Shown in pieces: positions 49,377 to 60,433 of a stretch of 64,000 bases of DNA. This stretch comes from Verpa conica. Its lineage: Eukaryota; Ascomycota; Pezizomycetes; Pezizales; Morchellaceae. The stretch is from assembly GCA_033030425.1 (NCBI GenBank), contig JAUFSD010000023.1, forward strand, positions 434,001 to 498,000, written 5' to 3'. The notes beneath the pieces were generated by a model, which worked only from the letters and a program-made list of their open reading frames with translations, was not told where the DNA came from and searched no databases. Numbering within the stretch: position 1 is the first letter of the stretch; every line of letters starts with the position of its first letter. The position numbers and the translations under genes were made by a program.

Positions 49377-49808
49377 TTAGTTCTGTCTCGGCTTAACAAT
49401 CCCGTCATGAACGATATAATGCACAACCGTACTATCATCCGACACCACCGCCAGTAGCAGCCTCTTCCCCCTCATCTCCCCCTTCTTATCCGTGCCCCAA
49501 AAACCTTCCGGTAAACTATCAAACACCTCCGCCCACTTCCTCAGCGTCCATTTCTCACGTAGATCAACAGGAAGGATCCATTCCTGCTGCCTTCTTTCTG
49601 GGGCGCTCTTGTCTTCGCTGTTGTACTCGGATGCGCTATCGGGATCGATGTATACTGGGTCTGGCGGGAGACCGGTGATGAGAGGGCGGGGATAAGATTG
49701 TGAGGAGTGGATTTCAAGCTGCGACCATTCGGCTTGGTGAAGGAGGTTCTTGTGAACAGTTTGGAGGAGGTCTAGAAGGTGTGGGGAGGCGGGAGGCGGG
49801 GCGGACAT
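49377..49808 (-). CDS. SEN15: SEN15-like tRNA-splicing endonuclease subunit
   Basis: Single exon, 143 aa. Sen15 is the small structural partner of the catalytic Sen34 in the tRNA intron endonuclease. The fold's conserved C-terminal half is clear: WILPVDLREKWTLRKWAEVF, RLLLAVVSDDSTVVHYIV and the family ending HDGIVKPRQN. The N-terminal part is Pro-rich then helical, as usual. The start lies 104 bp from the ICP55 start on the other strand, so the two share a bidirectional promoter. Confidence 0.85.
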   Translation of the reverse strand: MSAPPPASPHLLDLLQTVHKNLLHQAEWSQLEIHSSQSYPRPLITGLPPDPVYIDPDSASEYNSEDKSAPERRQQEWILPVDLREKWTLRKWAEVFDSLPEGFWGTDKKGEMRGKRLLLAVVSDDSTVVHYIVHDGIVKPRQN

Positions 49809-49912
49809 GGTTGGTTGTTATGGGAATGGTGGGGTGGAGGGGTAGAGTGGTGTTGAACGTTGTCAAGGGACGATGCAACACAGGACCGAACCTGCAGTGG
49901 AAATTTACAACC

Positions 49913-51764
49913 ATGCAGCGTCGGCCGATATTCCAACGTCTCTCGTCCTCAAGACCAATTATTTGTCGCCTCAATTGCGTCAAAAATCTCTCGAGGAGAT
50001 GTTATAATATTCCACAGCGTCCAATTTCATCCAATGTGGGTCCTCGCCAGGAGAAGTTGCGGTTTGGCCAGCCCGTCTTTGAAACACACCCTCACCTGCT
50101 GAAGAGTGCTGAAGGTTTTTCCCCTACACGAACATTGACAATTGAAAAATACTAACATTAAACTAACTTCAGTAACCCCTGGATGTTCCGCCCTCGAATA
50201 CGCCTTGCGTAGGGCCAAGCTTGCCTCTGAGCTTCCTGATGGCGGCCTTGCGATCATACCTGCCTCATACATCAAATACCGGTCCGGACCCGTATTCTAC
50301 GAGTTCCACCAGGACCCTGATTTCTACTACCTCACTGGGTTTCTAGAACCTGAAGCTGTTTGTGCTATTGGTATGTACCCTGTGGATATATTAATGGCTT
50401 AGTGGTATTGGTATTAAAGCTTACATTTCTGTTAGAAAAGACCGGCCCGGACGGAGATCATATATTCCATATGTTTGTCCGTGACAAGGATGCTAAAGCA
50501 GAACTATGGGACGGCGCTCGTAGTGGTGTTCAAGCCGCTGTTGACGTATTCAACGCAGATGAAGCAGGAGATATCGATAATCTCCGGTCCCATCTTGACC
50601 CGCTGATCGCGAAGGCAGAGAGCATCTACACGGATGTTTCACTCATTCCCTCACGCCCATCGTCCGTCTTTTCTTCTCTCTTTTCAAACTCGTCTGGTCC
50701 AGACACTCTGTCATTTGCACACATGCTAGACGGGAAAAGAACGGTGCCATTGAAGCACCTTATGCATAAACTTCGAGTCTTCAAGAGCGGTGCAGAGGTA
50801 GCAAATATGAGAAAGGCCGGGAAGATTAGTGGACGAGCGTTTAATATGGCAATGCAAGAAAGGTTTAGGACAGAGAGGCAACTATGGGCATTTTTAGAAT
50901 ACAATTTTAAAGTCGGAGGATGCGAGAAGGAGGCGTATGTTCCTGTTGTAGCAGGGGGGGAGGTATGTTAGAAAGGGAGAGAGTGATGAGAGAGTTTTAT
51001 TCTGACGAAATTATTGACAGAATGCGTGCACTATTCATTACACAAGAAATGACAACATTCTGAAGTGAGGATTTGCCACTCTCTTAGTAATAAACACTAA
51101 CCACTCCCTCCCAGGGACGGCGACCTAGTCCTCGTCGACGCCGGCGGACAGTACGGTGGCTACACAACCGACATAACCCGGACCTGGCCCGTCTCCGGTC
51201 GGTTCACCCCCGCTCAACGTGACCTGTATAACGTCGTCCTCTCCGTACAAAAACAATGTATCGCTTTATGCCGCCAGAACGCAAACCTATCACTTGACGA
51301 GATCCACTCTATAGCCGAAATCGGGCTCAAAGACGGCCTAAAAGAATTAGGTTTCGATGTCGGTGGGAGAAACATGGAGATACTGTTTCCGCACCATCTA
51401 GGTCATTTTGTTGGTATTGATATTCATGATTGCGCGAGCTATTCAAGGAACTTGAAATTGAAGGAGGGGCAGTGTATTACGATTGAGCCGTGAGTCGAGG
51501 TCTTTACTGCTTGGTACTTATGGTGTTAGCTAATGTACGATGTAGTGGTATTTATGTCCCAGATGATGAAAGATGGCCGGAACACTTTAGAGGTATGGGG
51601 ATCCGGATAGAAGATAGTGTATGTATTGCAGAAGAATCGCCGATCGTGTTATCAGTGGAAGCGGCGAAAGAGGTGAGTTATTTAAGAGACGTCTGATGGG
51701 ATGTTAAACTGACTTTGGCTTGTAGATTGTCGATATTGAAACTCTCGGCGAGAGTATCCAATAA
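49913..51764 (+). CDS. ICP55: ICP55: mitochondrial intermediate-cleaving aminopeptidase
   Basis: Seven exons: 49913-50114, 50173-50370, 50436-50962, 51021-51064, 51115-51489, 51546-51672 and 51726-51764, giving 503 aa. Icp55 removes one N-terminal residue from mitochondrial precursors after MPP cleavage, adjusting N-end stability. The first about 40 residues are Arg/Ser-rich without acids (MQRRPIFQRLSSSRP), a mitochondrial presequence. An aminopeptidase-P N-domain follows (EFHQDPDFYYLTGFLEPEA). The pita-bread catalytic domain keeps all five metal ligands: Asp in VDAGG and TTDITRTW, His in HHLGHFVGIDIHD, Glu in ITIEPG, Glu in RIEDSV. Exon 4 is only 44 nt. Divergent from SEN15. Confidence 0.94.
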
Positions 51765-52100
51765 AAATGCGCAAAGCAGATGTTGCTTTTGCTATTTTAG
51801 TCTACAATTTTCTAACATAAAGAAATACCCGAGAACATGAGAAAGTGTTAGAACTACCAATAATCAAGTAGATCAGTTACAGCCGAGTGATTATCCGTGA
51901 CGAATAACAGGTGGGTAACTCCTCCAATACTTCGAGAAACACGGGAGAATAGCAAGAACCTCGGATGATTTGGGTTTATGATCAGTTACAATAAATTATA
52001 TCCATTTATTGCTCAGCTACGGTAGTAAGCTATCTAAACGCTGAACTACCTAGTGTTGCCACTCTCATTCTCGATAACCTTTGTATATGTTCTGGTCCAT

Positions 52101-52472
52101 TGGGGGACGTGCCTACCGGGGGGACGTCCCCTCAACGGGCCAACCTGCTGGAGGGATGTCCTCTATATGGGTTAGCCTACGTCCTCTCTATGGGTAACAA
52201 TATAAAAAACCCCTGGCTATCAAAAACACTCAGAACAAAGCCTCAAACCTCCTACAAATATAATAAAGCATAATATAAATCTCAAAAATCTCAAAATATA
52301 GCCCAAGGTAGACTCATATCTTCTAGCTATTATCCCTACTCTTTTGAGTGTACCTGTATTAATTGAGATATACTTAATTTGTTGGCTTACTAATGAGTGT
52401 CCCTCTAACGGGTAGGGTGCCTACCAGACTGCCCCATTGAAGGGACGTCCCCCCGATAGGCACGTCCCCCCA
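52101..52472. mobile_element. MITE-like element with GC-rich inverted ends
   Basis: The left end tgggggacgtgcctaccggg continues to about 52138; the right end is its inverted copy (about 40 bp, a few mismatches and one-base indel) finishing at 52472. The core is AT-rich and non-coding. No transposase and no certain target duplication. The strong contrast between GC-rich ends and AT-rich core is typical of some small non-autonomous elements. Confidence 0.65.
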
Positions 52473-53348
52473 GAGGGAACCCCTCTGAGTTTCCTGTGTG
52501 GATCTCGTACCACATTAACCCGAGAGGATATTGCTCATAAGAAGGGCCTATAGAGGAAAAGGCGGCAGAAGAAACTTGCAAAGTAGTATCGAGATTTTTT
52601 TATATTAGTTGAGGGCAAAATCTTATGTAGTTAAGGAAAAATCTCGAACTAAAGTTATCAATAAGATAACTAACAAGGAATAATTTTTAACCCCAAAATT
52701 TAGGAGGTAATTAAACCCATTACACGTCTACACCGAAAACTTGGCATAGGAATAAAACAGTAATAGCGATCAGGAGGGGCCCATGCCATCAGTGCTACTT
52801 CTTAAGGCTTCAAGATACCCCCGGACTACCGGACCACCAGACAGATGTAAACAGCACCTACTAGAAGGATCTTCGATATGCTGCTCACACCCTGAGGGAC
52901 TTCAAGGCTGGCGTTTTTAACGTGGACGGCACGGGAGCTAATGGAAAGTTCGTTAAATAGTGAATCGGTCTAGAAGTTAGTAAGAGCTCATAAGAGGTGA
53001 TAAAAGAGCAGAGAACGAGAGGCTATAAGCTATTATCTAGACATTAGCTTCAAGGCAACCACGTTGGAGATCGATGAGGTGCATTAGAATCTACCCATAC
53101 AGGGCTGGCGAAACTATCGCAATAGCGCCTTCGTGGGGCCTTTGTAGACCGAGCTTTCATTCTGGAGACCACACTATTATTGAAGCTACCGTTAAAGAGC
53201 AGCTTTTCAGTTAAGCTATGTAGTTAGTAGTGAGAAGGTTTTGGTATTTAGTCTACTGCTGAAGCATCACATCAATTGATGGTGCTGTATTTAATGGTGA
53301 CGATGGTGATATGGTGCAGGCGTGGTGTAGATGCAGGTGATAAGTTGT

Positions 53349-53393
53349 TGACGATGACGATGACGATGATGATGATGATGATGAAGATGAAGA
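53349..53393. repeat. Trinucleotide microsatellite (gac/gat/gaa)
   Basis: Short tandem run of gac, gat then gaa triplets. Frames through it encode only low-complexity Ser or Asp/Glu tracts and are not considered coding. Confidence 0.7.
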
Positions 53394-54434
53394 TAACGAA
53401 GAAGCAGCTGCTATTACTGTAATTATTGATGATAGCGGTGGGATTATCCCACCAAAGATGTTGTTAGTGTTGTTATGTGAAGAAAGGTTTGGAAGGAACG
53501 GGGGACTTTGACTGTACTTATACCTAAAAAGAGGCAGGGTCAGGGTTATACCTCTGAAGGCAGTCACTCATTCTCAAGCCATGGGGGGCTTATAATAGTA
53601 GAATCTGGTCGGATAATACAGCATCTAGGTAAGGCAATGACCAGCAACCGTAACGTGTAAAACAGTGACCCTACTCTCTCTACTTTCGTTAGAATGCCCT
53701 CGTACCTCAAGAAATCTATTTCTAGCGTTTATCTTTTTTAACTTTTCATAAATGAACACCCGTGATAGAGTCGTAGTGTGGGGATAAATGTGCAAAGGAA
53801 TGACTTCATGGTATATCACTCGGTGGACTTCTCTGTATGTTGTTGTAGATGCTTCTTAATAAGGACAGCTGATGGGCGGTTTCATATATGAGTCCCGTGT
53901 TTCTCTATTTGCTATTTTTGACGATCTAGGCAAGGTACCCCATATGAGGGTTTAGAGTTTTCTCTTTTGGAGCATATATCGATAGATCTCTCTATCTCTT
54001 TTAGACAATCTATTCAGCATCTTTTACCACATGTGTCGGCGTCGCAACCAAAACACGACGAAACGCACCTGACACCCCTACCTGACCTTGCGAAAGTTAT
54101 TCTGTACTGTGATTAATATACACAAGACCTCTTATTCTTCTGGGGCTATAGGATATATTATTGCTTTAGTGGGTTTAATATTACAGCTAGTGAGTTTTGA
54201 TATTATTATTCGATACTATGAGATACAAGTGCTAATTGGGATCAATTTGGATTTGATCAAGTGTAGGCCCCCGAGCCTGCCACCTGAAACCTTTCTATGA
54301 ATATCCGTATTTGGTAATAATATCAAACTTATTACACAAACACAATTATTTCCCCAGTAAGATCTTTTGATCGAGTATCTAATGTACAATTCCCAGGATA
54401 TCTTTTCATTAATTTCTTCAAGATTCCCAGACCA

Positions 54435-55441
54435 TCAATCCATGACAACGTCCCCGCCTCCATCAGCTTTTGTTTTCCCCTTACTCCGAGCAATTCCAAG
54501 TAGCAGCCTCTCCTTTACCGCCTCATTTAACACCAGCCTTACCGCAGTTGCAGTCGCAATAGCTCCATCCATTAATAGATCTAGGTCATCTTCCCCTTCC
54601 TGCAAATCCTGGGAGATGCCAATAGAGCCCTTTGTCCATAACAGTGTTACCTCGTCCCTGCCAGCCATGTAGCCTACCACTGCTGCAGACATAATGTTAT
54701 AACCATCCGCCGGACTAGGGTCCAAGACAACTACTGGGGCAGCGCCATCAACATCCATAGAATCCCCACCTCCCGGCCCCCATACCAACGCAGCAACACC
54801 ACCAGATACAAGATCCACGCACTCAATCCCCGCATCTGCAACCGCAGCACTCGCACATGTAATCGCCCCAGCCAATACATTCATCAGCCCCACCTCCACG
54901 CCATCATCATCGTCTCCATCTAGACCACCCTCACAGTCTAGCACAGTGATAAAAACGTCAATTCCACTCTTTGGGTATGCCCCGGTTTTGATGCTCTTTA
55001 CGAGTGCGTTTTGGAGCTGCACTGATAGATCCCGTTCGACGGCGTCACGGACGTAACCACGACGCTTGTTGGGGGTCGAGAATGGGGCAAATTTGAGTTC
55101 TGCGGTGAGACGTGCGTGGGGAGAGAAGGAGGCAGATGGAGGGAGTGGGCGAGGGCCATAGACAGAGGCCGTGAGTTTTAATGTTGGAGTGCCAGCGGGG
55201 GCCGGGGAGGGAAGTTCGAGAAAAGATGAACCTGTTGCAGGGGGGGTAAGAGAAGTTTTTAAGACTAGGGAAGGTTAGCTGCGTGTTTGAAGAGATCAGA
55301 CGGGAGTGGGAGGATAAACTTGCATATCTTTCGGAGAGCATCTGGAGCTCTTGGTGAAACGGACTTAGGCTTAACTACACCGGCGAAAACAGGAGGAGTA
55401 GTCCCTTCTAAAGGGCCATTGATACGGCGGCGGTCTGTCAT
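54435..55441 (-). CDS. MTR3: MTR3-like exosome core subunit (RNase PH fold)
   Basis: Two exons, 55441-55324 and 55264-54435, giving 315 aa. Mtr3 is one of six catalytically inactive RNase PH-like ring subunits of the RNA exosome. Family segments: GYVRDAVERDLSVQLQNALV, SGIDVFITVLDCEGG, GLMNVLAGAITCASAAVADA and VDLVSGGVAALV. The first exon gives MTDRRRINGP and ALRKI. Correct joining to FLKTSLTPPATGSSFLEL requires a GC donor (t/gcaagt at 55323) with an AG acceptor; no GT donor gives the right frame. The intron is 59 nt. It is divergent from the snoRNA host unit starting about 250 bp away. Confidence 0.85.
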
Positions 55442-55799
55442 TATGAAATTGAGCTGCAGTAGGCTAGAACCCGCGATGTTTGTTTGACGTCGTTGAATTC
55501 AATCTGCGCCGGTCGTTGTCTAACTGGAATGAGGCTCAAGCACAAAACACTGCCAAGCTCAGATGTCGGCGAAACGTTTGGCGGGGTAGGGCTGGAGCCC
55601 TTCTGCATGGTGCAACTTAAATTTTCTCAAAACTTCAACGGCCACTCGCTTTTCTCTCTTCTACCCATCATCAATCAACAGACATTGACAATGGCTGCCG
55701 GTACAGGTAAATTCAACCCCCTCCTGTTTCTCCTCTGTATTCCTACCTCTTCTCTTTTCACACAATCTTCTACTGCCCGCGAGCAGTTAGAATGGTCTT

Positions 55800-55882
55800 C
55801 GAAATGATGAAGTCTTATCACTTTTGTTTCGGATATTCATACGTGATCCATATAACAAACATGCACTACCATCTGATCTTCG
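55800..55882 (+). ncRNA. C/D-box snoRNA candidate 1 (intronic)
   Basis: C box ATGATGA at 55804-55810 and D box CTGA at 55873-55876, 73 nt end to end. cgaa before C can pair with ttcg after D to form a short terminal stem. The internal segment ttcggatattc is followed by a C'-like gtgatcc. The D box lies about 62 nt before the branch site, the usual placement for intronic C/D snoRNAs. The target RNA was not identified. Confidence 0.45.
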
Positions 55883-56061
55883 TCTTCTCCCCTTCCTATT
55901 TACTTACATACTCTTGGCTTTCTTAGTCGCGCAAACTTGCTAACATCCTCTCGTCGATTAAAAGACAGATTACCAGTTTCAGCAATATCAAATTGGCTCC
56001 ATACTTAACTGTAGGTTTAAATCTTCGCTTCATAAGTCTTTACCCATTGCCCACTACGACG

Positions 56062-56154
56062 TTTTTATGATGAAACAAAAAAATTTCAGTTCTGCTTCGG
56101 ATATTCCGATGACGATAACCCTTTACCAAACTTACCAATTTCTGACTTACGTCA
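56062..56154 (+). ncRNA. C/D-box snoRNA candidate 2 (intronic)
   Basis: C box ATGATGA at 56067-56073 and D box CTGA at 56142-56145. gacg upstream and cgtc downstream can pair. It shares the internal segment cttcggatattc with candidate 1, here followed by a C'-like cgatgacg, suggesting the two are related. The D box is about 56 nt before the tgctaac branch site of the host intron. Confidence 0.45.
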
Positions 56155-56325
56155 AACTTCACTCTTCGCTTTACTCTCATTACCCAATCCTACACACAAA
56201 TGCTAACGACTTTAAAGGATTAGATATTTCCAGGTTTCACTTACATGGCGCACAGCACATACATACTCGGTAAATACACCTCTTACTACTACCAATTCTC
56301 TCACCCCTTCTATGATGACAATAGT

Positions 56326-56646
56326 CTATCCATTCAACGAGTCCCCCCACCCGCCCTTCCTCCCTAGCCCCCGACCCTCCTTCGTCACACGTGCTGTCCC
56401 CTCTACCCATGCTTGACTTATCCTCAAGCAATTACCTTCGAGTGTTCTACTACGATGAGTAAAGGCTTGAGGGTGTAGGAGGACGGCCTGGTCTGAGGTT
56501 TCAGAGTCTAGTGTAGAAGGGGTGTGTAGTTGGCGTGGTGTTTTACGGGTAATTGGGCTTTTACGTCGCTTTCCAAGCTGGGGTGTTCGCCGTTTTGGTG
56601 GGCATTGAGGTGAGGATTGAGGCGGGGTGGGGGGGGGAGTAAACAC
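56326..56646 (-). CDS. Hypothetical basic protein
   Basis: An open frame of 106 aa: Pro-rich start (MFTPPPTPPQSSP), then Arg/Lys-rich segments with SP/TP sites (RRTPQLGKRRKSP, TRKTPRQLHTPS) like those phosphorylated by proline-directed kinases, then a less disordered stretch (HPQAFTHRSRTLEGNCLRIS). No family recognised. It lies near the uncertain 3' end of the snoRNA host on the other strand. The C-terminus looks low quality (Gly-rich), so an unrecognised intron may end it earlier. Confidence 0.35.
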   Translation of the reverse strand: MFTPPPTPPQSSPQCPPKRRTPQLGKRRKSPITRKTPRQLHTPSTLDSETSDQAVLLHPQAFTHRSRTLEGNCLRISQAWVEGTARVTKEGRGLGRKGGWGDSLNG

Positions 56647-56863
56647 GGCTTTTCTGAGACTTGATGCTTGCGAATGCTATTTACGCTGTGTGATGTTCGT
56701 TGGTATAAATTACTAATATACGGAAGATATTATAGGTTATAATAGCACTACTATAATCTCAAGACCCTTAGAAATAGTAATAAAATTAAATTATCCACTA
56801 TCATTGACCTATTATTACTGTGATTTACATCCTTATTATAAAGACCGTACCGTGAACTATCCA

Positions 56864-57424
56864 CTATCCACCTCCAACAGCCCTCCTTAGTCCCTCCTTA
56901 AACATTTTTAACGCCTCTTCCTCCTCCCGCTTCATCTCCTTCTCAAAAGCCTCCATACGTTCCTTCGCACCAGCAATAATCTTTTCTTTCTCCGACCTAT
57001 TCCCACTACCCATTTGCTGTACTTCACTTAGTATATAATACCTAGTGTAACGTGACGCCGAAAAAGACCTTACATTCGCCAACCTGCACCTCAACCTCCC
57101 CTCCCTCACCGCCTCCAACTTTACACCTTCTTGCGCACCCCCAGCCTCCTGACCCCGCCGCTGGAACTCCCTCCCGATCCCTTCCACAGCAACACCTACC
57201 TCCCTCAGCCTCCCCCCAGCTGTAAAAATACTCTGATTCTCGAGTAGTGGATCGTGGTTCTCAACGAACTGATCCAGTAGCGGCTGTGTGAATGCTGATG
57301 GCGGTGGTAGGAGCGTTGGGCGGAGGAGCGAGGCGTAGAGTGTGTTTAGTATTGGTGCGGTTGGGGGGAGTGTGGTAGTGGTGGGGGTTGTGGGGCGAGG
57401 CGGGGTGAAGGGGAGTGGGAACAT
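56864..57424 (-). CDS. Hypothetical protein with charged C-terminal helix
   Basis: Either one exon (186 aa) or, more likely, two (57424-57074 and 57016-56864; 167 aa), removing a 57-nt intron with donor gtaagg and acceptor cag; the intron is a multiple of three and has no stop, so both forms are translatable. The N-terminus is Pro/Thr-rich (MFPLPFTPPRPTTP). The middle looks helical (QPLLDQFVENHDPLLENQ; RLREVGVAVEGIGREFQRR) and the C-terminus is a Lys/Glu helix (KERMEAFEKEMKREEEEALK). I do not recognise the family; a small complex subunit with coiled coil is a guess. Confidence 0.55.
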   Translation of the reverse strand: MFPLPFTPPRPTTPTTTTLPPTAPILNTLYASLLRPTLLPPPSAFTQPLLDQFVENHDPLLENQSIFTAGGRLREVGVAVEGIGREFQRRGQEAGGAQEGVKLEAVREGRLRCRLANVRSFSASRYTRYYILSEVQQMGSGNRSEKEKIIAGAKERMEAFEKEMKREEEEALKMFKEGLRRAVGGG

Positions 57425-57877
57425 GGTTGTGATGATGGTGAGCCTTGAGTTGGGGGGTCTGGTGTTTTTCTATAATGGTTTAGATATATGTTGGGGTGGT
57501 GCCGGGAAAGAATGGGAATGGTATCTAGTGAAAATGGATAATCTATGTTTTATGTTCGAAGGATATAATATTACTACAGTGCCAAGGATGGGAAGGTAGA
57601 ACTCTGGTTCTTGTTTTAGACGTTGATAGATTACTTATCAATAAAAAAAAAGTAGAGTATTTCTAATTGCCATAAAAAAACCATGAGCATATTCAAAACA
57701 CCATTGTTGCTTTTCCTCTTTTGTACGTTCCTTCGTAGTGCTCCGATATATAACAAGGCGAACGTGAAAGAACATACACCCCCACCCCATCCAAACAAAT
57801 AATAAAACCACACACACAAAAAGGAAAAGAAAAAAAACCATCTACCCAGAAAGAAATAAATTCAGATTTCAAACTTC

Positions 57878-60339
57878 CTACAAGATCTCCTCTTCATGTT
57901 CACTTATAACCTCCTCTACAATCTCTTCAACGACCGTATCCTCCGCCTCATCCTGCTTCATCCTTGCTTCATCCGGGTCTTCTGGCAACCCCTGCTCCAC
58001 ACGTTGAAACTTAAGATCCTTCTCAACTCTCTCCCTCCATGCCCGCCATTCGTCGAGTTGCCTCTTCCTCGCCTCAACGACCTCACGATTTGCAGTCTCG
58101 GCTTCGAATGTATCTTCTTCGTCGAATTGACGCGAGTATTCACGGAGGTTCTTGCGAATGTTTTTTTGATCTTCCTTGGAGAGCATTGTAGGAGGGCGAG
58201 GACGCCAGAGTAGTTGTTTGAAACGATCAATGTGTTCCTCGCGAAGAAGTGCTCCCTTGAAGTCCCATAGGTGATAACCATTTTCCATCTACAAAATATT
58301 AGCATATGTAAAATAAAACATCCCTACACAAGAACATACCGCATGTCTCCACATGCTCACGCTTGTGGCGACATATCGTCCAGTAGGATCCCATTCAACG
58401 TCAGTCACACCGTAATGTTCAGAAGTACCCATCAGCATTAAGTTCGCCGCCAAATCCTTGTTCTTGCTCGCCTTCTCTGGCTTCTGCTTCTCACCCTCAA
58501 AATCACAATCCCAGAACTCTAGATCAAAGCTTTGCTGAGAGTGGACAGTAGCGATAAGGGCGAAGCGGCCCTTAGGGGACCAGTAGATAGCGTTTGAGTT
58601 CTTTTTCTCGACAGTCTTGACAAGACAGAATTCACCCACGCCAGTCTTAATCTTCTCAGGTGCATAGAATGAGATGTTTGTCTTGGGGGTAACGGCTGCT
58701 CCTTGTATGGGCTCGTCGGTGGTTATGAAAACGAATCGGTCGCCCTTGGGTTCCCAGGCAAAGTTTATGACAGTCTGCTTGAGCTCGACAATCTCGACAG
58801 GAATGTTCTTCTCCTTGACACGGAAGAACTCAAGGGATGTATAGGTAGACTTCTTGGTCTTGGTGTGCCTATCGACCTTAACACAGAGATACTTGCCCTC
58901 TGACTGCCAATGAAGCTTGCAATCAGACACATTAACCAAGTTTCGTGTACGAATGATGGTCTGTGAAGGAATGTTCATGAGGGTGACACGAGCAGTCTGG
59001 TTGTTCATCTCTGGGGTCCAGTAGGTGAGCATCTGCTCAGGCTTGGATTTTCCTTTTCCTTCTGGAATTGAAGGTGACCACTCGAAATCAACAACACCCT
59101 CAACTTTAATCGCCTTCTTCCCAAGTAACATCATACTGGGAGTCTCGTAGACTTGGACGGATTGCCCTGGAACGACACGGGCAACATATTTGTCGTCTGG
59201 TGACCACTTGAAAACAGGCCAGTTGATCTTCTTGCGGCCCAGAGCCTTGGGACCCTCGTTCGCCTCGTCCGCAGCCTCGAGAGAGGTGAATGATCGCAAC
59301 AGATTGCCAGTCTTGATATCCCAGACGATAAAATTCTTCCCATCCTCATCAACAGTCAGAGGAAAGCCTGGCGGTGGATTCTCGGGAATTGCAATAGGCC
59401 TATTCGACCATGTCACAATGTAATTCTCGTTTGGTGAAAAGTCTACTAAATTGGCGGATGGGTGAGCAAATCGCATGACACGCTTCCAGCTAGGGCCACC
59501 CCAAAGCTGCACACCCTGAGCGTGAACCGAGGTGAGGTAGGTTCCTTGAGGAGACCATTGGACAAACGACTCAGTCCAGTGTGTTCGATCAACCACAGGC
59601 TCCGGCTGATCTTTCTTCCTGTTCCAAAATACACCCACGTTCTCCCCACGGTACATGACGAACTGATCACGGCCATTAGGCTCGCTCAGCCAAGAACGGA
59701 AATGTTCCTTCTCAGCATATGGCTCAATCTCAGGCTCCACATATTCTTCCTTGATACGTCCTTCTCGGCCAAAATGCTCAATATCGGTAAGTTTGTTGAT
59801 AGCAATGGTGTGCTTTCTGTCGAGGGCCAGGCCATTCAACTGCTTGCAAGCAGCAACAGCCTGCTCGGGTGTCTCGTACTCAACGAAGGCGTACCTGAAT
59901 GACCAAAGTCGTCGTCCTCAATATGGCATCCTCTGGCATAAAGCAAAAAAAAGAATAATCCAAGAACTGGCAAGACAAAAAAAACCACTGGCAAGGTCGT
60001 GTGGCGCACTTACCCCTCGGTCTTATTTGTTTCGGCGTTCAAAGGCATGGTGACTGAGTCGGCCTTTATTTTTCCAACTTCACTTAGCTTCTTGCTCAAG
60101 AACTTAATCAGCTTGCCCCTGTTCTCTTCCGGAACAACAGGGCAGCCATCGACGACGACGAATGTATCAAGACCTTCGTCAAGTCGTACTTCGTATTGTT
60201 CCCGGAGATCTATAATTTACCCAAAGGCCAACGCTGTCAGAAATACCACACTGCCAAGGCTTGAAATATCAAAGAAAATCTTAGACTCACCAGAGAAATC
60301 GATATCTTCATCTTCATCGTATGAGCTATGTGGCGTCAT
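57878..60339 (-). CDS. PRT1: Translation initiation factor eIF3 subunit b, copy 2
   Basis: Exons 60339-60291, 60209-60014, 59894-58340 and 58288-57878 encode 736 aa. Same domains as copy 1: N-terminal acidic stretch ([12 protein letters not shown]), RRM ([21 protein letters not shown]), propeller ([43 protein letters not shown]) and a charged C-terminal helix. All three intron positions and phases match copy 1. Differences are scattered and mostly conservative (e.g. [11 protein letters not shown] versus [11 protein letters not shown]), with no frame breaks. Which copy is ancestral cannot be told from the window. It starts 195 bp from PUS1 on the other strand and shares a CACGTG palindrome with it. 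Confidence 0.94.
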
Positions 60340-60433
60340 GATTGCGGTTGTATACCAGAGACTATATGATCGAAGGTGGGGTTGAATTAGTGAGGGGCGA
60401 GAAGTGAGGTTTAATTTTTTTGATGATTTGTGT

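Larger units (their letters stand above)
51765..54434. other. 2.7-kb gene-free region
   Basis: No convincing gene. It contains a 372-bp MITE-like element (52101-52472) and a gay-type microsatellite near 53349-53393. The sequence at 52.7-53.2 kb has longer GC-balanced patches that may be decayed transposon, but no protein family could be read. The right end is the 3' flank of MTR3. Confidence 0.5.
55691..56270 (+). ncRNA. Spliced host unit with two snoRNA-bearing introns
   Basis: Exons inferred at 55691-55706 (begins ATGGCTGCCGGTACAG), 55969-56010 and from 56224. Intron 1 (262 nt, donor gtaaat) and intron 2 (213 nt, donor gtaggt) each have a tgctaac branch site 20-30 nt before the acceptor and are far longer than other introns in the window. 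Each contains a C/D-box snoRNA candidate. The joined exons would read MAAGTDYQFQQYQIGSILN and onward, matching no family I recognise, so it may be a very small protein gene or a non-coding host. The 3' end is not determined. Confidence 0.4.

Noticed and set aside
53253..53567. Ser-rich 104-codon frame
   Set aside because: Created by a trinucleotide microsatellite; no family signal.
56305..56400. A third C/D snoRNA starting at the atgatga near 56310
   Set aside because: No CTGA box within a normal distance and no terminal stem.
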